In this document: piece after piece, positions 8,765 to 17,527 of the stretch
Layout: each line of letters begins with the position of its first letter
Numbering within the stretch: the first letter of the stretch is position 1
From: JASGMR01 sp963664675
Lineage (GTDB): Bacteria; Thermotogota; Thermotogae; Petrotogales; Kosmotogaceae
Assembly: GCA_963664675.2 (NCBI GenBank)
Contig: CAXXLB010000009.1
Span: 744,001-808,000 of the forward strand
Length of the DNA stretch: 64,000 bases
Direction: 5' to 3'
Notes under the pieces: model-generated
The model's input: only the letters and a program-made list of their open reading frames with translations
Told to the model about the DNA's origin: nothing
Database searches by the model: none
Position numbers and translations under genes: made by a program

Positions 8765-9208
8765 TTAAAAATCCACTCCCGATACTAAAATAATATTTGC
8801 AAAAGGAGTAAACTCCCCGGTTTTAACGAACACTTTCATTTCCTTTCCTTCAAGACTTCCATTCAATACCAGATCTTTGAATTCAGGATGAGGAATATTC
8901 TCTTCTACAATTTCATTTCCCTTATTTTTTATTTTACCGATAACATCTTTGAATTCTTTATATATTTCCGGAGAAACCGTTTTTGTTTCATCTGCAATGA
9001 TAACTTTTTCTATTTCCAATTCCTCAAGAACTGTTTTTAATACATCGACTACTCCAGGTATGCCTCTTCCGACAGATACATCTATACATTCAGTGTAATC
9101 GTGTCTGGGAAAGGGAAAACCCCTATCAGTTATGACTATCATATCTCCATGACCAACTCTTGCAATTGCTCCTGCCAATTCATTGTGTAAAATACCTTTT
9201 GTCTTCAT
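8765..9208 (-). CDS. rbsD: D-ribose pyranase
   Basis: Converts the pyranose form of ribose into the furanose form used by ribokinase. The 147-residue protein opens with MKTKGILHNELAGAIARVGHGD followed by ITDRGFPFP, the strongly conserved start of RbsD, which includes the catalytic His in GHGD. The C-terminus reads GEFTPFANIILVSGVDF, also typical. The start has a strong ribosome site (AAGGAGG). It is the second gene of the ribose operon, 13 bases after the repressor gene. Confidence 0.95.
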   Translation of the reverse strand: MKTKGILHNELAGAIARVGHGDMIVITDRGFPFPRHDYTECIDVSVGRGIPGVVDVLKTVLEELEIEKVIIADETKTVSPEIYKEFKDVIGKIKNKGNEIVEENIPHPEFKDLVLNGSLEGKEMKVFVKTGEFTPFANIILVSGVDF

Positions 9209-9221
9209 TTGTTTTTCCTCC

Positions 9222-10223
9222 TTATGTAGATTCTCTTATTATTAATTCTGGTTCTAATTCAAGATTCTTATTTATTATCTTCTTTTGATGTTTTATAGCA
9301 TCTATTTTTTTCAGTAAAGTTCTCATAGCTATCACTCCCGCCTCATATTTTGGCTGGTGAATAGTGGTCAGCGAAGGAACTAAATATTTACAAAAATATA
9401 TATTATCAAACCCTGCCACGGCTATTTCGTCCGGAATTTTTATGTTTTTTTCCTTTATCGCTTCCAGTACTCCCCAGGCCATCATGTCATTTCCGGCAAA
9501 AACGGCCGTGGGGCAAAAATTTGTTTTCAACAAATCGTTCATCAAATTATACCCATCTTCGAATTTAAATCTTCCAAATACCACCTTTATACTCAAATCC
9601 GGATCTTCCCTGACCCTTTCAACAAATCCTGCCAACCTTCTTCTCGAACTGTGCACATTTTTTGGACCCGCAACGCAAAAAAATCTTTTGTGCTTTTTAG
9701 AAATCAGATGATCGGCCAAAATATACGATCCTTTATAGTTATTTGTATAAATAATATCGATAAATGGATTAGTAGAAATCAGATGTCTGTCAACTACAAC
9801 CGTTGGAACATTATTAGAAAAACCATTTATCTTTTTTTCACTCATCCTGGGCGCTACAGAAATGATCCCGTCGACTCTGTGATCCAGAAAAAGTCTGATT
9901 GTATCCTCTTCTCTCAACGGCACACCATCGGTATTGCATAAAAATAATTGATAATCGTTTTTTAATGTTTCTTCTTCAACCCCCCTTGCAATTTCTGCAA
10001 AATAGGGATTGGTTATATCCGGAACCATCAAGCCAATCTGAAAAGTCTTTTTTATTTTCAGACTTCTCGCCAGCTTACTTGGTCTGTAGTTCAGTTCCTT
10101 TATCGCCTTATTGACCTTTTCCTGAAGATCGGGACTGACATACTTTTTCCCGGTAATAACATTGGAAACGGTCGCAGTTGAAACTTTAGCATATTTGGCA
10201 ACATCCTTTATGTTTGCGGACAT
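9222..10223 (-). CDS. rbsR: LacI-family regulator of the ribose operon
   Basis: A 333-residue repressor-type protein. An N-terminal helix-turn-helix (IKDVAKYAKVSTATVSNVITGKKYVS) and hinge (LNYRPSKLARSL) are followed by a periplasmic-binding-protein-like sensor domain (QIGLMVPDITNPYFAEIARG, then AVFAGNDMMAWG and VAGFDNIYFC). It is the first gene of the operon, directly downstream of a tandem palindromic operator, so autoregulation and control of the whole rbs operon are likely. Ligand identity (ribose or ribose-phosphate) is inferred from context. Confidence 0.92.
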   Translation of the reverse strand: MSANIKDVAKYAKVSTATVSNVITGKKYVSPDLQEKVNKAIKELNYRPSKLARSLKIKKTFQIGLMVPDITNPYFAEIARGVEEETLKNDYQLFLCNTDGVPLREEDTIRLFLDHRVDGIISVAPRMSEKKINGFSNNVPTVVVDRHLISTNPFIDIIYTNNYKGSYILADHLISKKHKRFFCVAGPKNVHSSRRRLAGFVERVREDPDLSIKVVFGRFKFEDGYNLMNDLLKTNFCPTAVFAGNDMMAWGVLEAIKEKNIKIPDEIAVAGFDNIYFCKYLVPSLTTIHQPKYEAGVIAMRTLLKKIDAIKHQKKIINKNLELEPELIIREST

Positions 10224-10240
10224 AACACCCTTTACCTCCC

Positions 10241-10268
10241 GGTTAATCGATTAGTTAATCGATTAACC
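10241..10268. promoter_or_regulatory. Tandem operator for the ribose regulator
   Basis: Two exact copies of a 12-base unit, GTTAATCGATTA, lie head to tail (10242-10253 and 10254-10265), ending in ACC. Each contains the palindrome TTAATCGATTA(A) with a central CG, the layout expected for LacI-family operators. It sits between the -10 box and the ribosome site of the repressor gene, where bound protein would block transcription. Confidence 0.8.
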
Positions 10269-10269
10269 T

Positions 10270-10298
10270 AATTTAACACACCATATTCAACCTGTCAA
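10270..10298 (-). promoter_or_regulatory. Promoter of the ribose operon
   Basis: On the minus strand a perfect -35 box TTGACA (10293-10298) and a -10 box TAAATT (10270-10275) are separated by exactly 17 bases. The tandem operator begins two bases downstream of the -10 box. This is one of the clearest sigma-70-type promoters in the window. Confidence 0.8.
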
Positions 10299-10368
10299 AT
10301 TTAATTATTCGATTTCTAATATGATTAGAATAAAATATATGGGAATAGACAAAAAATACTTTTTATAT

Positions 10369-11127
10369 CTAAGAAATTCTATAGAAATTGTTTATAACAT
10401 CTAAAATGAAAAAAACTATGTATCCTCCGAGTGAAATAAATGGCCCAAAGGGCAACAGTTTATTTTTCGAACCGTTTTTTCTGGAAATTATCAAGTAATA
10501 TACTATCCCCGCAAGCGATGCGATCAACACAGCAAATAGCGTTCCAATTAAGCTTATTCCTAAAGCCAGACAAGAGAAAAGTTCAACGTCTCCAAAACCA
10601 AAACTATCCTTTTTAAATTTATTCGCAATAAAAAAGAACAACGAAAAAACAGCCAGTATTATCAACGCATCTAAAAGGTTAAACGGAAAATTACCCCTTA
10701 TTGTTGACCATCCGAAGCTCCCCGCCGCTATCAAAATTATCCCGGAATCGGGTATTAAATAATTATCCAAATCTATAAATGAAGTTATTATCAGACCTGA
10801 ACTCAAAAGGCATAAAAATATTGCCTGCTCGATGGGAAAAAAAATTGAGTTCAATAAAAATGAAATCCCTGTTATTCCTTCTACCAAAGGGTACCGGAAG
10901 GAAATTTTCTCTTTGCAATACCTGCATTTGCCCCTCAGAAATAAATAACTGAAAATCGGGATATTATCAATCCATTTTATCTGGGCTCTGCAATTGGGGC
11001 AAAAACTTCTTTCGGGTTTAAAAATCGAAAGATCTTTCTTAGGCAATCTATAAATAACCACATTAAAAAAACTGCCGAATATCAAACCCAACACCAGGAA
11101 TAATAAATTTATAATTAAATGCCACAT
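10369..11127 (-). CDS. pilD: Type 4 prepilin peptidase (leader peptidase/N-methyltransferase)
   Basis: Membrane aspartyl protease of family A24 that cuts the leader from type IV prepilins or pseudopilins and methylates the new N-terminus. The 252-residue protein has the N-terminal domain GSFFNVVIYRLP with two CxxC pairs (CPNCRAQ, CRYCKEK) that bind zinc in the bifunctional enzymes. The two catalytic aspartates appear in FIDLDNYLIPD and GFGDVELF. About seven hydrophobic helices are seen. Its start overlaps the TPR gene by 13 bases. No pilin gene is present in the window. Confidence 0.93.
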   Translation of the reverse strand: MWHLIINLLFLVLGLIFGSFFNVVIYRLPKKDLSIFKPERSFCPNCRAQIKWIDNIPIFSYLFLRGKCRYCKEKISFRYPLVEGITGISFLLNSIFFPIEQAIFLCLLSSGLIITSFIDLDNYLIPDSGIILIAAGSFGWSTIRGNFPFNLLDALIILAVFSLFFFIANKFKKDSFGFGDVELFSCLALGISLIGTLFAVLIASLAGIVYYLIISRKNGSKNKLLPFGPFISLGGYIVFFILDVINNFYRIS

Positions 11128-12182
11128 ATTTTACGTTCTTTCTCGGATAAATAATTCAGGAAAAAATCATTCTTCCCATAATAATACCACTTGTGATTCT
11201 CTTTCAATTGATTGATAGTGATTATTGCATCGACATATCTGTTCATTTTTATCAACGGGACAACCTTGAACACTATAAGATACGCGCTGTTGGGGTTGGT
11301 GGAAATATGACTGTCGATCACATCTATAACTTCGCTGTAATTCTCATTTTCATATTGAATTTTAGACCATATTTCGAAATCATTGGAATACTTTGGTATG
11401 GAATTTATGATTTCGCTTTTCATTTTATCGGCCTGATCCTTTTGATCAGTTCGAATATAATATTCCATTAAATGATATTTTGCAAGTAAGTTATCGGGAT
11501 AATTCTTCAACAATTTAAGAAGTATATCCCTGGCGGCATCATCTTCGTCACATTTTTTGAGCGAGTCATGAACCATAAAATATGTATAAAGGTGATCGGG
11601 CGAGATTTCTATCTCTTTCAGCCAGTATTCCGCTGCCAGATCAAATTTCTTTTCATTATAATAAGCGTTTCCCAATTCAGAGTAAGCGGTATCCAGATTT
11701 GGATTGATACCGATCGATTCCTGTAAATAATTGATTCCCTTTTCAATCTTTCCCTCTTCCAGATAGAGTGTCCCCATCAACTCATAAATACTCGCCGTTG
11801 AAAAATTCGATTCCTTAAATGCTTCTAAAAAGCTCTGTGCAGATTTATAATTCCCGTTATTCGCCAAAGCCATCACTTTATCCGTGAATCCATTGAACGT
11901 TCCGTTTTTAAAATAAGAAAAATCGAATTCAGACTCTTCTAAATATTTTTTGAATTCAGAAAAATCAACCGGTGAAAAATTGTCCTGTGATATAGTTTCA
12001 GGATAAATATCAAAAAGCTTCTTAACAGTGACCAGCTCTTTTTCCAGCTTTGTATTTTTTAAATCCTTTTCGGCATTGGCAAATTTCCCGTCATAAACGA
12101 GATCCAATATTGCTATTAAAAATGGTGTTAAATCATTAATTTCATATTTTTTATTATCTATACGTAAAATAGTTTTACTCAT
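11115..12182 (-). CDS. Tetratricopeptide repeat protein of unknown role
   Basis: A 355-residue soluble protein with no signal peptide. From about residue 100 to 290 it shows degenerate TPR units; the clearest is the pair IEKGINYLQESIGINPNLDTAYSELGNAYYNEKKFDLAAEYWLKEIEISPDHLYTYF, about residues 148-204, given here only in outline. TPR proteins act as binding scaffolds. The start at 12182 has a strong site (AAGGGGGAA). Overlap with the prepilin peptidase gene hints at a link to pilus or secretion assembly, but that is inference. The N-terminal 90 residues match nothing I recognise. Confidence 0.7.
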   Translation of the reverse strand: MSKTILRIDNKKYEINDLTPFLIAILDLVYDGKFANAEKDLKNTKLEKELVTVKKLFDIYPETISQDNFSPVDFSEFKKYLEESEFDFSYFKNGTFNGFTDKVMALANNGNYKSAQSFLEAFKESNFSTASIYELMGTLYLEEGKIEKGINYLQESIGINPNLDTAYSELGNAYYNEKKFDLAAEYWLKEIEISPDHLYTYFMVHDSLKKCDEDDAARDILLKLLKNYPDNLLAKYHLMEYYIRTDQKDQADKMKSEIINSIPKYSNDFEIWSKIQYENENYSEVIDVIDSHISTNPNSAYLIVFKVVPLIKMNRYVDAIITINQLKENHKWYYYGKNDFFLNYLSEKERKICGI

Positions 12183-12280
12183 TATATTCCCCCTTGCTTT
12201 TAATTATAATATATCATGAATTTATACAATAAATAATACATAACACTAGTTTCATATGCTATATTTGTTAGGGGGATAAT

Positions 12281-13441
12281 ATGAAAAAACATTTTGAAAC
12301 TGAAGCCATTCACACGGAATTTTACAATGAAAATAATGCAATAAACAATCCGTTATATTTAACGAGTTCCTTCTATTTCAACACCATAAAAAGTGCGGAT
12401 GATGCCTTTTCATTCAAAACCAATGATTATGTTTACACCAGGGGCAATAATCCGACAATAAGGGAACTGGAAAAAACTATTTCGATTCTTGAAAAGGGAG
12501 AAGATTCTGTCGCTTTTTCATCGGGAATGGGAGCAATCTCCGGCGTTTTAATGTCATTGTTGGAACACGGTGATTCCATCCTTGCGCACACCAACATCTA
12601 CGGCTCTTCTCACTCATTTATAAAAGAAATATTGCCGAAATATGGTATCGACGTAACGTTCAAAGATTTAAATAACATTTCTAACATAAAAAATAAAAAC
12701 TACAGGGTGATTTTCTTTGAAACGCCTACCAATCCTTCTCTGGAATTAATCGATATTGAAAAAGTTTCAAAATATTTCAGCAACTCAACAATTGTCGTTG
12801 ATAACACTTTTTCGTCACCATATCTGCAGAATCCACTGGATTACGGAGCAGACATAGTTCTTCACAGCGCTACAAAATACCTGTCCGGCCATGGGGATGT
12901 TCTGGGAGGAACCGTAACTTCCAAAGATAAAGACTATATAAATAAATTAAAATTCGGAACTCTCTGCGAGTATGGAAGTGTAATAAGTCCTTTCAATGCA
13001 TGGCTGATTTTAAGAGGTCTGAAAACACTCCATCTGAGAATGGAAAGACACTGCCTCAATGCTGAAAAAATCGTCGGATTTTTATCACAGAGAAAGGAAG
13101 TTGAAAAAATTTATTATCCCGGATTCAACGGGGAAAATGTGGACATTTTAAAAAAACAGATGAGAGACAGTGGAGGGATCCTTTCCTTTGAGATATCCGG
13201 TGAAATTGACAGAAGTATTAAATTCGTCAATTCCTTAAAATTATTAAAAATTTCGGTGAGCCTTGGAGATACCGAAACTTTAATACAAATTCCATCCATG
13301 ATGACTCACAGAAGTTTCTTGAACGAAGATTTAGAAAAATTTGGATTTAAAAATAAAACCATCAGAATTTCAGCGGGACTGGAAAATCACGAAGACATTA
13401 TTTTTGATTTGGAAAGAGGGTTTAAAAATATTGAGCGATAA
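12281..13441 (+). CDS. Cystathionine gamma-synthase/lyase family PLP enzyme
   Basis: A 386-residue trans-sulfuration enzyme of the Cys/Met metabolism family. Features in order: an N-terminal NPLYLTSSFYF region, YTRGNNPTIRELE, the SSGMGAISGVL cofactor loop, ETPTNPSLELIDI, and the PLP-lysine segment HSATKYLSGHGDVLGG at about residue 206. The end reads IRISAGLENHEDIIFDLERG, as in the family. It could be cystathionine gamma-synthase (MetB), a beta- or gamma-lyase, or methionine gamma-lyase; the family signatures alone do not decide. Sulfur metabolism fits the metQNI importer nearby. The start has AGGGGGA upstream. The next gene starts one base after its stop. Confidence 0.88.
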   Translation: MKKHFETEAIHTEFYNENNAINNPLYLTSSFYFNTIKSADDAFSFKTNDYVYTRGNNPTIRELEKTISILEKGEDSVAFSSGMGAISGVLMSLLEHGDSILAHTNIYGSSHSFIKEILPKYGIDVTFKDLNNISNIKNKNYRVIFFETPTNPSLELIDIEKVSKYFSNSTIVVDNTFSSPYLQNPLDYGADIVLHSATKYLSGHGDVLGGTVTSKDKDYINKLKFGTLCEYGSVISPFNAWLILRGLKTLHLRMERHCLNAEKIVGFLSQRKEVEKIYYPGFNGENVDILKKQMRDSGGILSFEISGEIDRSIKFVNSLKLLKISVSLGDTETLIQIPSMMTHRSFLNEDLEKFGFKNKTIRISAGLENHEDIIFDLERGFKNIER

Positions 13442-13442
13442 G

Positions 13443-14396
13443 ATGAAAGCGTTGTATTTCGATGGAAGTAATCTGAACTTAGTCGAAAGGGATATACCAA
13501 AAATCGATGAAAACGAGGTTTTAATAAAGATCATAAAGGCCGGAATCTGCAGTACAGATCTTGAAATAATGAAGGGATATCAAAATTTTGAGGGAATACC
13601 AGGGCACGAATTCGTTGGAATAGTGATCAAAAGTCACAATAAAGAGTTGATAAACAAGAGAGTTGTCGGTGAAATAAATATTCCGTGTCACGAATGCAAA
13701 ATATGCAAAAGAGGTTTAACGAAACACTGTAGAAATATCAGAACTTTTGGTATCAATAATTACAATGGTTGTTTTGCAGAATATACAAAATTGCCGGTTG
13801 AAAATGTTCATATTCTCCCGGATGAAATTTCTGATGATTACGGAACCTTTGTTGAGCCACTGGCTGCGGCTCTGGAAATTGAAAATTACATCAACCCTGA
13901 TGAAAAAATCTCGTTGATAGGAGATGGAAGACTGGGACTCCTTATTGCAATGGTCTTAAAAATAAAGGAATATGATTTTCTTCATATAGGAAAACATAAA
14001 GAAAAATTGAAAATATCGGAAAAAATGGGCATAAAAACTGAAATGTACAACGAAGATATAGTAGATGAATACAAGTATAATTTTGATTCCGTCATTGAAG
14101 CTACCGGTAATGAAAGCGGTTTAAAAACGGCATTAGACATCTGTATACCATCTGGAAAAATAATCCTAAAAAGTACATTCAACAAAAAGATCAATATAGA
14201 TATTTCTCACATAGTAGTGAACGAATACCATTTAATAGGATCCAGATGTGGAGATTTTAAAAAGGCAATCGATTTTATCAGAATTTACAATCCGCCATTA
14301 AATGATTTGATTTCCTGTTACAGCTCATTTGATGATTCATTGAAAGCAATGGATGAGGCACGAAAAAAAATAAAGGTTATAATTGATTTATTATGA
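13443..14396 (+). CDS. Zinc-dependent alcohol dehydrogenase-like oxidoreductase (MDR family)
   Basis: A medium-chain dehydrogenase/reductase of 317 residues. The catalytic-domain motif KAGICSTDLEIMKGY holds the active-site Cys, followed by PGHEFVGIV. A structural-zinc set (CHECKICKRGLTKHC) follows, then a Rossmann segment, SLIGDGRLGLLIAMVLK. The longer in-frame reading from 13341 overlaps the upstream gene heavily, so I use ATG 13443, one base after that gene's stop; TTG at 13431, which has a better ribosome site (GAGGG), is an alternative. At about 317 residues it is slightly short for the family, and the Rossmann glycine pattern is GDGRLG. Similar enzymes oxidise threonine, sorbitol or simple alcohols; the substrate is not evident. 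Confidence 0.82.
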   Translation: MKALYFDGSNLNLVERDIPKIDENEVLIKIIKAGICSTDLEIMKGYQNFEGIPGHEFVGIVIKSHNKELINKRVVGEINIPCHECKICKRGLTKHCRNIRTFGINNYNGCFAEYTKLPVENVHILPDEISDDYGTFVEPLAAALEIENYINPDEKISLIGDGRLGLLIAMVLKIKEYDFLHIGKHKEKLKISEKMGIKTEMYNEDIVDEYKYNFDSVIEATGNESGLKTALDICIPSGKIILKSTFNKKINIDISHIVVNEYHLIGSRCGDFKKAIDFIRIYNPPLNDLISCYSSFDDSLKAMDEARKKIKVIIDLL

Positions 14397-15085
14397 AAAT
14401 AGTATATTTCGATCTGGACAACACGATACTCGATTTCGATAAATGTGAGAGAGAGGCGTTGAAAGATTTAATGATCCTCTACAATCTTGAATTTTCAGAT
14501 GATCACCTGTCAAGCTACTCTGAGATAAACAAAAAATGCTGGCAAGATTATGAAAAAGGTCTACTTTCAAAGGAAAAACTTAGAGAGGAAAGATTTAAGA
14601 TTTTCTTCCGTTCTAAAAGCATTGAAATAAAAAAAAATATGAATCCCGCAAAAGATTATCTGGAATTTTTAAAGGAAAAATCGTTTTTTATTCCTGGGGC
14701 AGAAAAATTATTAAAAAAACTGAAAGAAAAGAATCATAAAATGGCATGTTTGACGAACGGAATAAAAGAGATTCAGGCAAGAAGAACAAAAAAAGCGAAT
14801 CTGGATGAATATTTCGATTTCATACTGACTTCTGAAGAGGTCGGAAAACCGAAACCTGATCCGTTGATATTTGAAAGAGCATCCGAAATCTCCAGAATCG
14901 AATTGAAAGATTCTCTGTACATAGGCGATTCCTTAAGCAGTGATTTTTTGGGTGCGGAAAACGCAGGAGTTGAATTCATACTCTTCTGGAATAAACCACT
15001 TTCCATATTAAAAAAAGAAAAAAGAATACCGAAAAATATCTGTACAAATTTTTCAGATCTTTACAATATGATAAGAGAAATCTAG
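14393..15085 (+). CDS. HAD-superfamily hydrolase (YjjG-like phosphatase)
   Basis: A 230-residue haloacid-dehalogenase-type phosphatase. Motif I is YFDLDNTILDF (the nucleophile and acid/base aspartates), motif II is MACLTNG, the conserved Lys lies in the VGKPKPDPLIF segment, and motif IV is YIGDSLSSDFLGAENAG. The helical cap after motif I and the overall size match YjjG-like nucleotidases, which remove phosphate from dUMP and similar compounds. The start overlaps the previous stop as ATGA. The stop codon lies in a 32-bp palindrome that serves as a shared terminator. The real substrate is unknown. Confidence 0.87.
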   Translation: MKIVYFDLDNTILDFDKCEREALKDLMILYNLEFSDDHLSSYSEINKKCWQDYEKGLLSKEKLREERFKIFFRSKSIEIKKNMNPAKDYLEFLKEKSFFIPGAEKLLKKLKEKNHKMACLTNGIKEIQARRTKKANLDEYFDFILTSEEVGKPKPDPLIFERASEISRIELKDSLYIGDSLSSDFLGAENAGVEFILFWNKPLSILKKEKRIPKNICTNFSDLYNMIREI

Positions 15086-15104
15086 ATTTCTCTTATCATT
15101 TTCT
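15068..15104. terminator. Bidirectional terminator between convergent genes
   Basis: A perfect 32-bp palindrome (15068-15099) centred on CTAG. It contains the TAG of the HAD hydrolase gene and the stop of metI on the other strand. On the plus strand it ends in TTTT, and the same arms would form a hairpin in either transcript. Confidence 0.75.
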
Positions 15105-15731
15105 AAGATTCGTCGATATTTTTTTCCCGGCAAACTGTATAAGCTGACTTATTAAAACAAGGATTATAACGCAGTACAATACGACATCCCATTGAAACCT
15201 ATAATATCCGTAATTTATTGCCAGTTGACCCAGTCCACCGGCACCAACCGCGCCTGCGATCGCGGTGTATGTTACTAAATTGATCAGCATAACTGAAAAA
15301 TTCGATATCTGATCAGACAAAGTCTCTGGAATCAATACTTTTGATATGAACTGCCAGTTAGTCGTTCCCAATGATCTTGCCGAATCAATTATTCCGGATG
15401 GTAAAGTATTAAAAGAGTTTTCAGCCAATCTGGCCATAAAGGGAACAGCAGCAATAGTCAGATTAAAGATTGCTGCGTTCGATCCGATTATAGTTCCAAT
15501 GAGAACCTTTGTAAGTGGTATCAGCAATAAAACAAGAATAATAAATGGGATTGATCTGAAAATGTTGACCAGGGTATCCAGAACGAAATAAATCTTTTTT
15601 TTATCCTCGCTTCTTGAGGTAATATAAAGAAGTACTCCCAACGGTAATCCGAATAATAAAGACAAAAAACCCGAAAAGAATACCATATAAAAGGTTTCTC
15701 CAGTAGCTTTAAGTAGTTGTTCAATCATCAT
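15096..15731 (-). CDS. metI: Methionine ABC transporter permease
   Basis: Membrane permease (211 residues) of the methionine uptake ABC family. Five hydrophobic helices are seen, with the binding-protein-dependent permease motif around SARSLGTTNWQFISKVLIPE, which docks the ATPase. The short N-terminus and overall length match MetI. Two ATG codons in a row begin the gene after an AGAGGTGAT site; it overlaps the end of metN by four bases. It works with MetN and MetQ to import methionine (D- or L-). Confidence 0.92.
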   Translation of the reverse strand: MMIEQLLKATGETFYMVFFSGFLSLLFGLPLGVLLYITSRSEDKKKIYFVLDTLVNIFRSIPFIILVLLLIPLTKVLIGTIIGSNAAIFNLTIAAVPFMARLAENSFNTLPSGIIDSARSLGTTNWQFISKVLIPETLSDQISNFSVMLINLVTYTAIAGAVGAGGLGQLAINYGYYRFQWDVVLYCVIILVLISQLIQFAGKKISTNLRK

Positions 15732-16729
15732 ATCACCTCTAGATAATAGACCTTTTCCTTCAGATTTTTTATAAAATTCATACTCTGTTCTCCACTTATT
15801 TCCAATATAAGTGATCCAAAAGGTCCTTTTTTCAATTCTTCTATCTTTCCATATAGAATATTAACGTTTATATCCATGTCTTTAGCCGTGTCCCAGATAA
15901 CACTCTCATGAGTATTCTTCCCCCAGAAGACAACTCTTATAAACTTTTTTTCATCTGATTCTCTTTTTTTAATTTTTTCAAAATCGGTCAAAAATTCATT
16001 TTCAAATTCCGAAACTTCCTTTGTTGTTAAAGAGGCAAAAAACTCGTGTGTTTCACCAAAAAAACTCAGATTTCCTTTTTTAAGATATGCTACTTTGTCA
16101 CATATTCTTTTTACTACATCCATATCGTGTGTAACTGTGATAATAGTCAATCCTCTCTTTATAGATATATCCAAAACCAAATCCAGAATTATTTTAGTAA
16201 TCATGGGGTCCAGAGCCGATGTAGGCTCATCCAGTAAAATCAGATCAGGATTCGTTATGATCGATCGTGCAATTCCGACTCTTTGTTGTTCCCCCCCCGA
16301 TAACTGTGAAGGATAAGCGTTCAATCTTTCCGTTAAACCTATCTCATCGGCTATTTTTTCAACTCTTCTTTTTATTTCCTCTTTATCAATTTTCTCAAGT
16401 AAGAGCGGAAAAGCGATGTTATTGTACACATTTTTATTTCTGAACAAATTAAAATGCTGAAAAACAACCCCTATTTTCTTTCTGATCGGTATAACCGTTT
16501 TCTCATTCAGTTTTGTAATGTCTTCCCGCTCAAAAATGATCTTTCCGCTATCGGGCTTATGTAGCAAATTCAAAGTCCGGAGCAGAGAGGTTTTCCCTGC
16601 TCCGGATAATCCAACTATTCCCAATATCTCTCCCTTTTCTACTTCAAAAGAAATATCTTTAAGAATATGATTTTTATTTCCTTTTTCTTCATAAGTTAAA
16701 TTCAGATTTTCGACAGATACTATATTCAC
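15728..16729 (-). CDS. metN: Methionine ABC transporter ATP-binding protein
   Basis: ATPase subunit of 333 residues. Walker A is GLSGAGKTSLLR, the Q-loop region is VFQHFNLF, the signature is LSGGEQQRVGIA and Walker B is LILLDEPTSALDP. The C-terminal 90 residues, following HEFFASLTTKEVSEFE, match the NIL regulatory domain, which binds methionine and shuts the transporter down when the cell is replete. The start is GTG with GGAGGT upstream. Confidence 0.94.
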   Translation of the reverse strand: MNIVSVENLNLTYEEKGNKNHILKDISFEVEKGEILGIVGLSGAGKTSLLRTLNLLHKPDSGKIIFEREDITKLNEKTVIPIRKKIGVVFQHFNLFRNKNVYNNIAFPLLLEKIDKEEIKRRVEKIADEIGLTERLNAYPSQLSGGEQQRVGIARSIITNPDLILLDEPTSALDPMITKIILDLVLDISIKRGLTIITVTHDMDVVKRICDKVAYLKKGNLSFFGETHEFFASLTTKEVSEFENEFLTDFEKIKKRESDEKKFIRVVFWGKNTHESVIWDTAKDMDINVNILYGKIEELKKGPFGSLILEISGEQSMNFIKNLKEKVYYLEVI

Positions 16730-16744
16730 TTTTTTACCTCCAAG

Positions 16745-17527
16745 TTAAAAAACAGGTACTACAGCCCCTTCATATTTTTCCAATATGAAATTCTTGGTCT
16801 TATCGGACGTCAGAACACTCAACAAGTCTTCAAGCCATTTTTCATTTAAATCTTCTTTTCTAACGGTTATTATATTTGCATATGGAGACTCGCTACCTTC
16901 CGAAAACAGTGCATCTACAAGCGGGTTAAGTCCAATTGGAATAGCATAGTTGGTATTTATTATCGCTCCGACGATATTTTTGTCATCCACGTACGCTCTT
17001 GGAATGAAGCCGGCTTCTACTTCAACAAAATTCAATCCATAAGGATTTTCAACTATATCGGCCACAGTGGCAGATAAATTTTTCGGATCCTTCAAAGTGA
17101 TTATTCCGTTGTTGTGAAGTAATAATAAACCTCTCCCCTCATTGGTAGGATCATTGGGAACTACTATTTTGTCACCTTTCTTCAATTCATTTAAATCTTT
17201 TTTCAAGTAAAAACCCATCGGTTCAACGTGGATTAAAGCAGCGCTTACAAGGTTCGCGATACCTCTTTTTGCTGTGAAATCCTCTAAATATGGTACATGT
17301 TGAAAATAATTGGCATCGATTTCTCCATTAGAAAGGGAAAGATTCGGTAAAACATAATCGTTGAATACAACTATCTCCAGATCGTATCCCAGTTCTTCAA
17401 AATCATCCTTGATAAAATCAAGTATTTCGGCATGGGGTACCGGAGTTGCACCAATTCTTATTTTTGTTGCTGCAAAAGATAAAGAAACCAAACAAACTAA
17501 AAATAAAACAAACACTACTTTTTTCAT
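16745..17527 (-). CDS. metQ: Methionine-binding protein of the MetNIQ importer
   Basis: A 260-residue NlpA/MetQ family binding protein. It begins with a signal peptide (MKKVVFVLFLVCLVSLSFA) followed by TKIRIGATPVPHAEILDFI, the usual mature start, and includes ANYFQHVPYLEDF and VAIPNDPTNEGR-like text (VVPNDPTNEGRGLLLL). No Cys stands at the predicted cleavage point, so it appears to be a free or anchor-held periplasmic protein rather than the usual lipoprotein. It is the first gene of the metQNI operon and is preceded by a structured leader with its own terminator. Confidence 0.92.
   Translation of the reverse strand: MKKVVFVLFLVCLVSLSFAATKIRIGATPVPHAEILDFIKDDFEELGYDLEIVVFNDYVLPNLSLSNGEIDANYFQHVPYLEDFTAKRGIANLVSAALIHVEPMGFYLKKDLNELKKGDKIVVPNDPTNEGRGLLLLHNNGIITLKDPKNLSATVADIVENPYGLNFVEVEAGFIPRAYVDDKNIVGAIINTNYAIPIGLNPLVDALFSEGSESPYANIITVRKEDLNEKWLEDLLSVLTSDKTKNFILEKYEGAVVPVF

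Noticed and set aside
15521..15724. Second minus-strand frame inside metI
   Set aside because: It overlaps the conserved MetI reading frame and has no homology or start signal.
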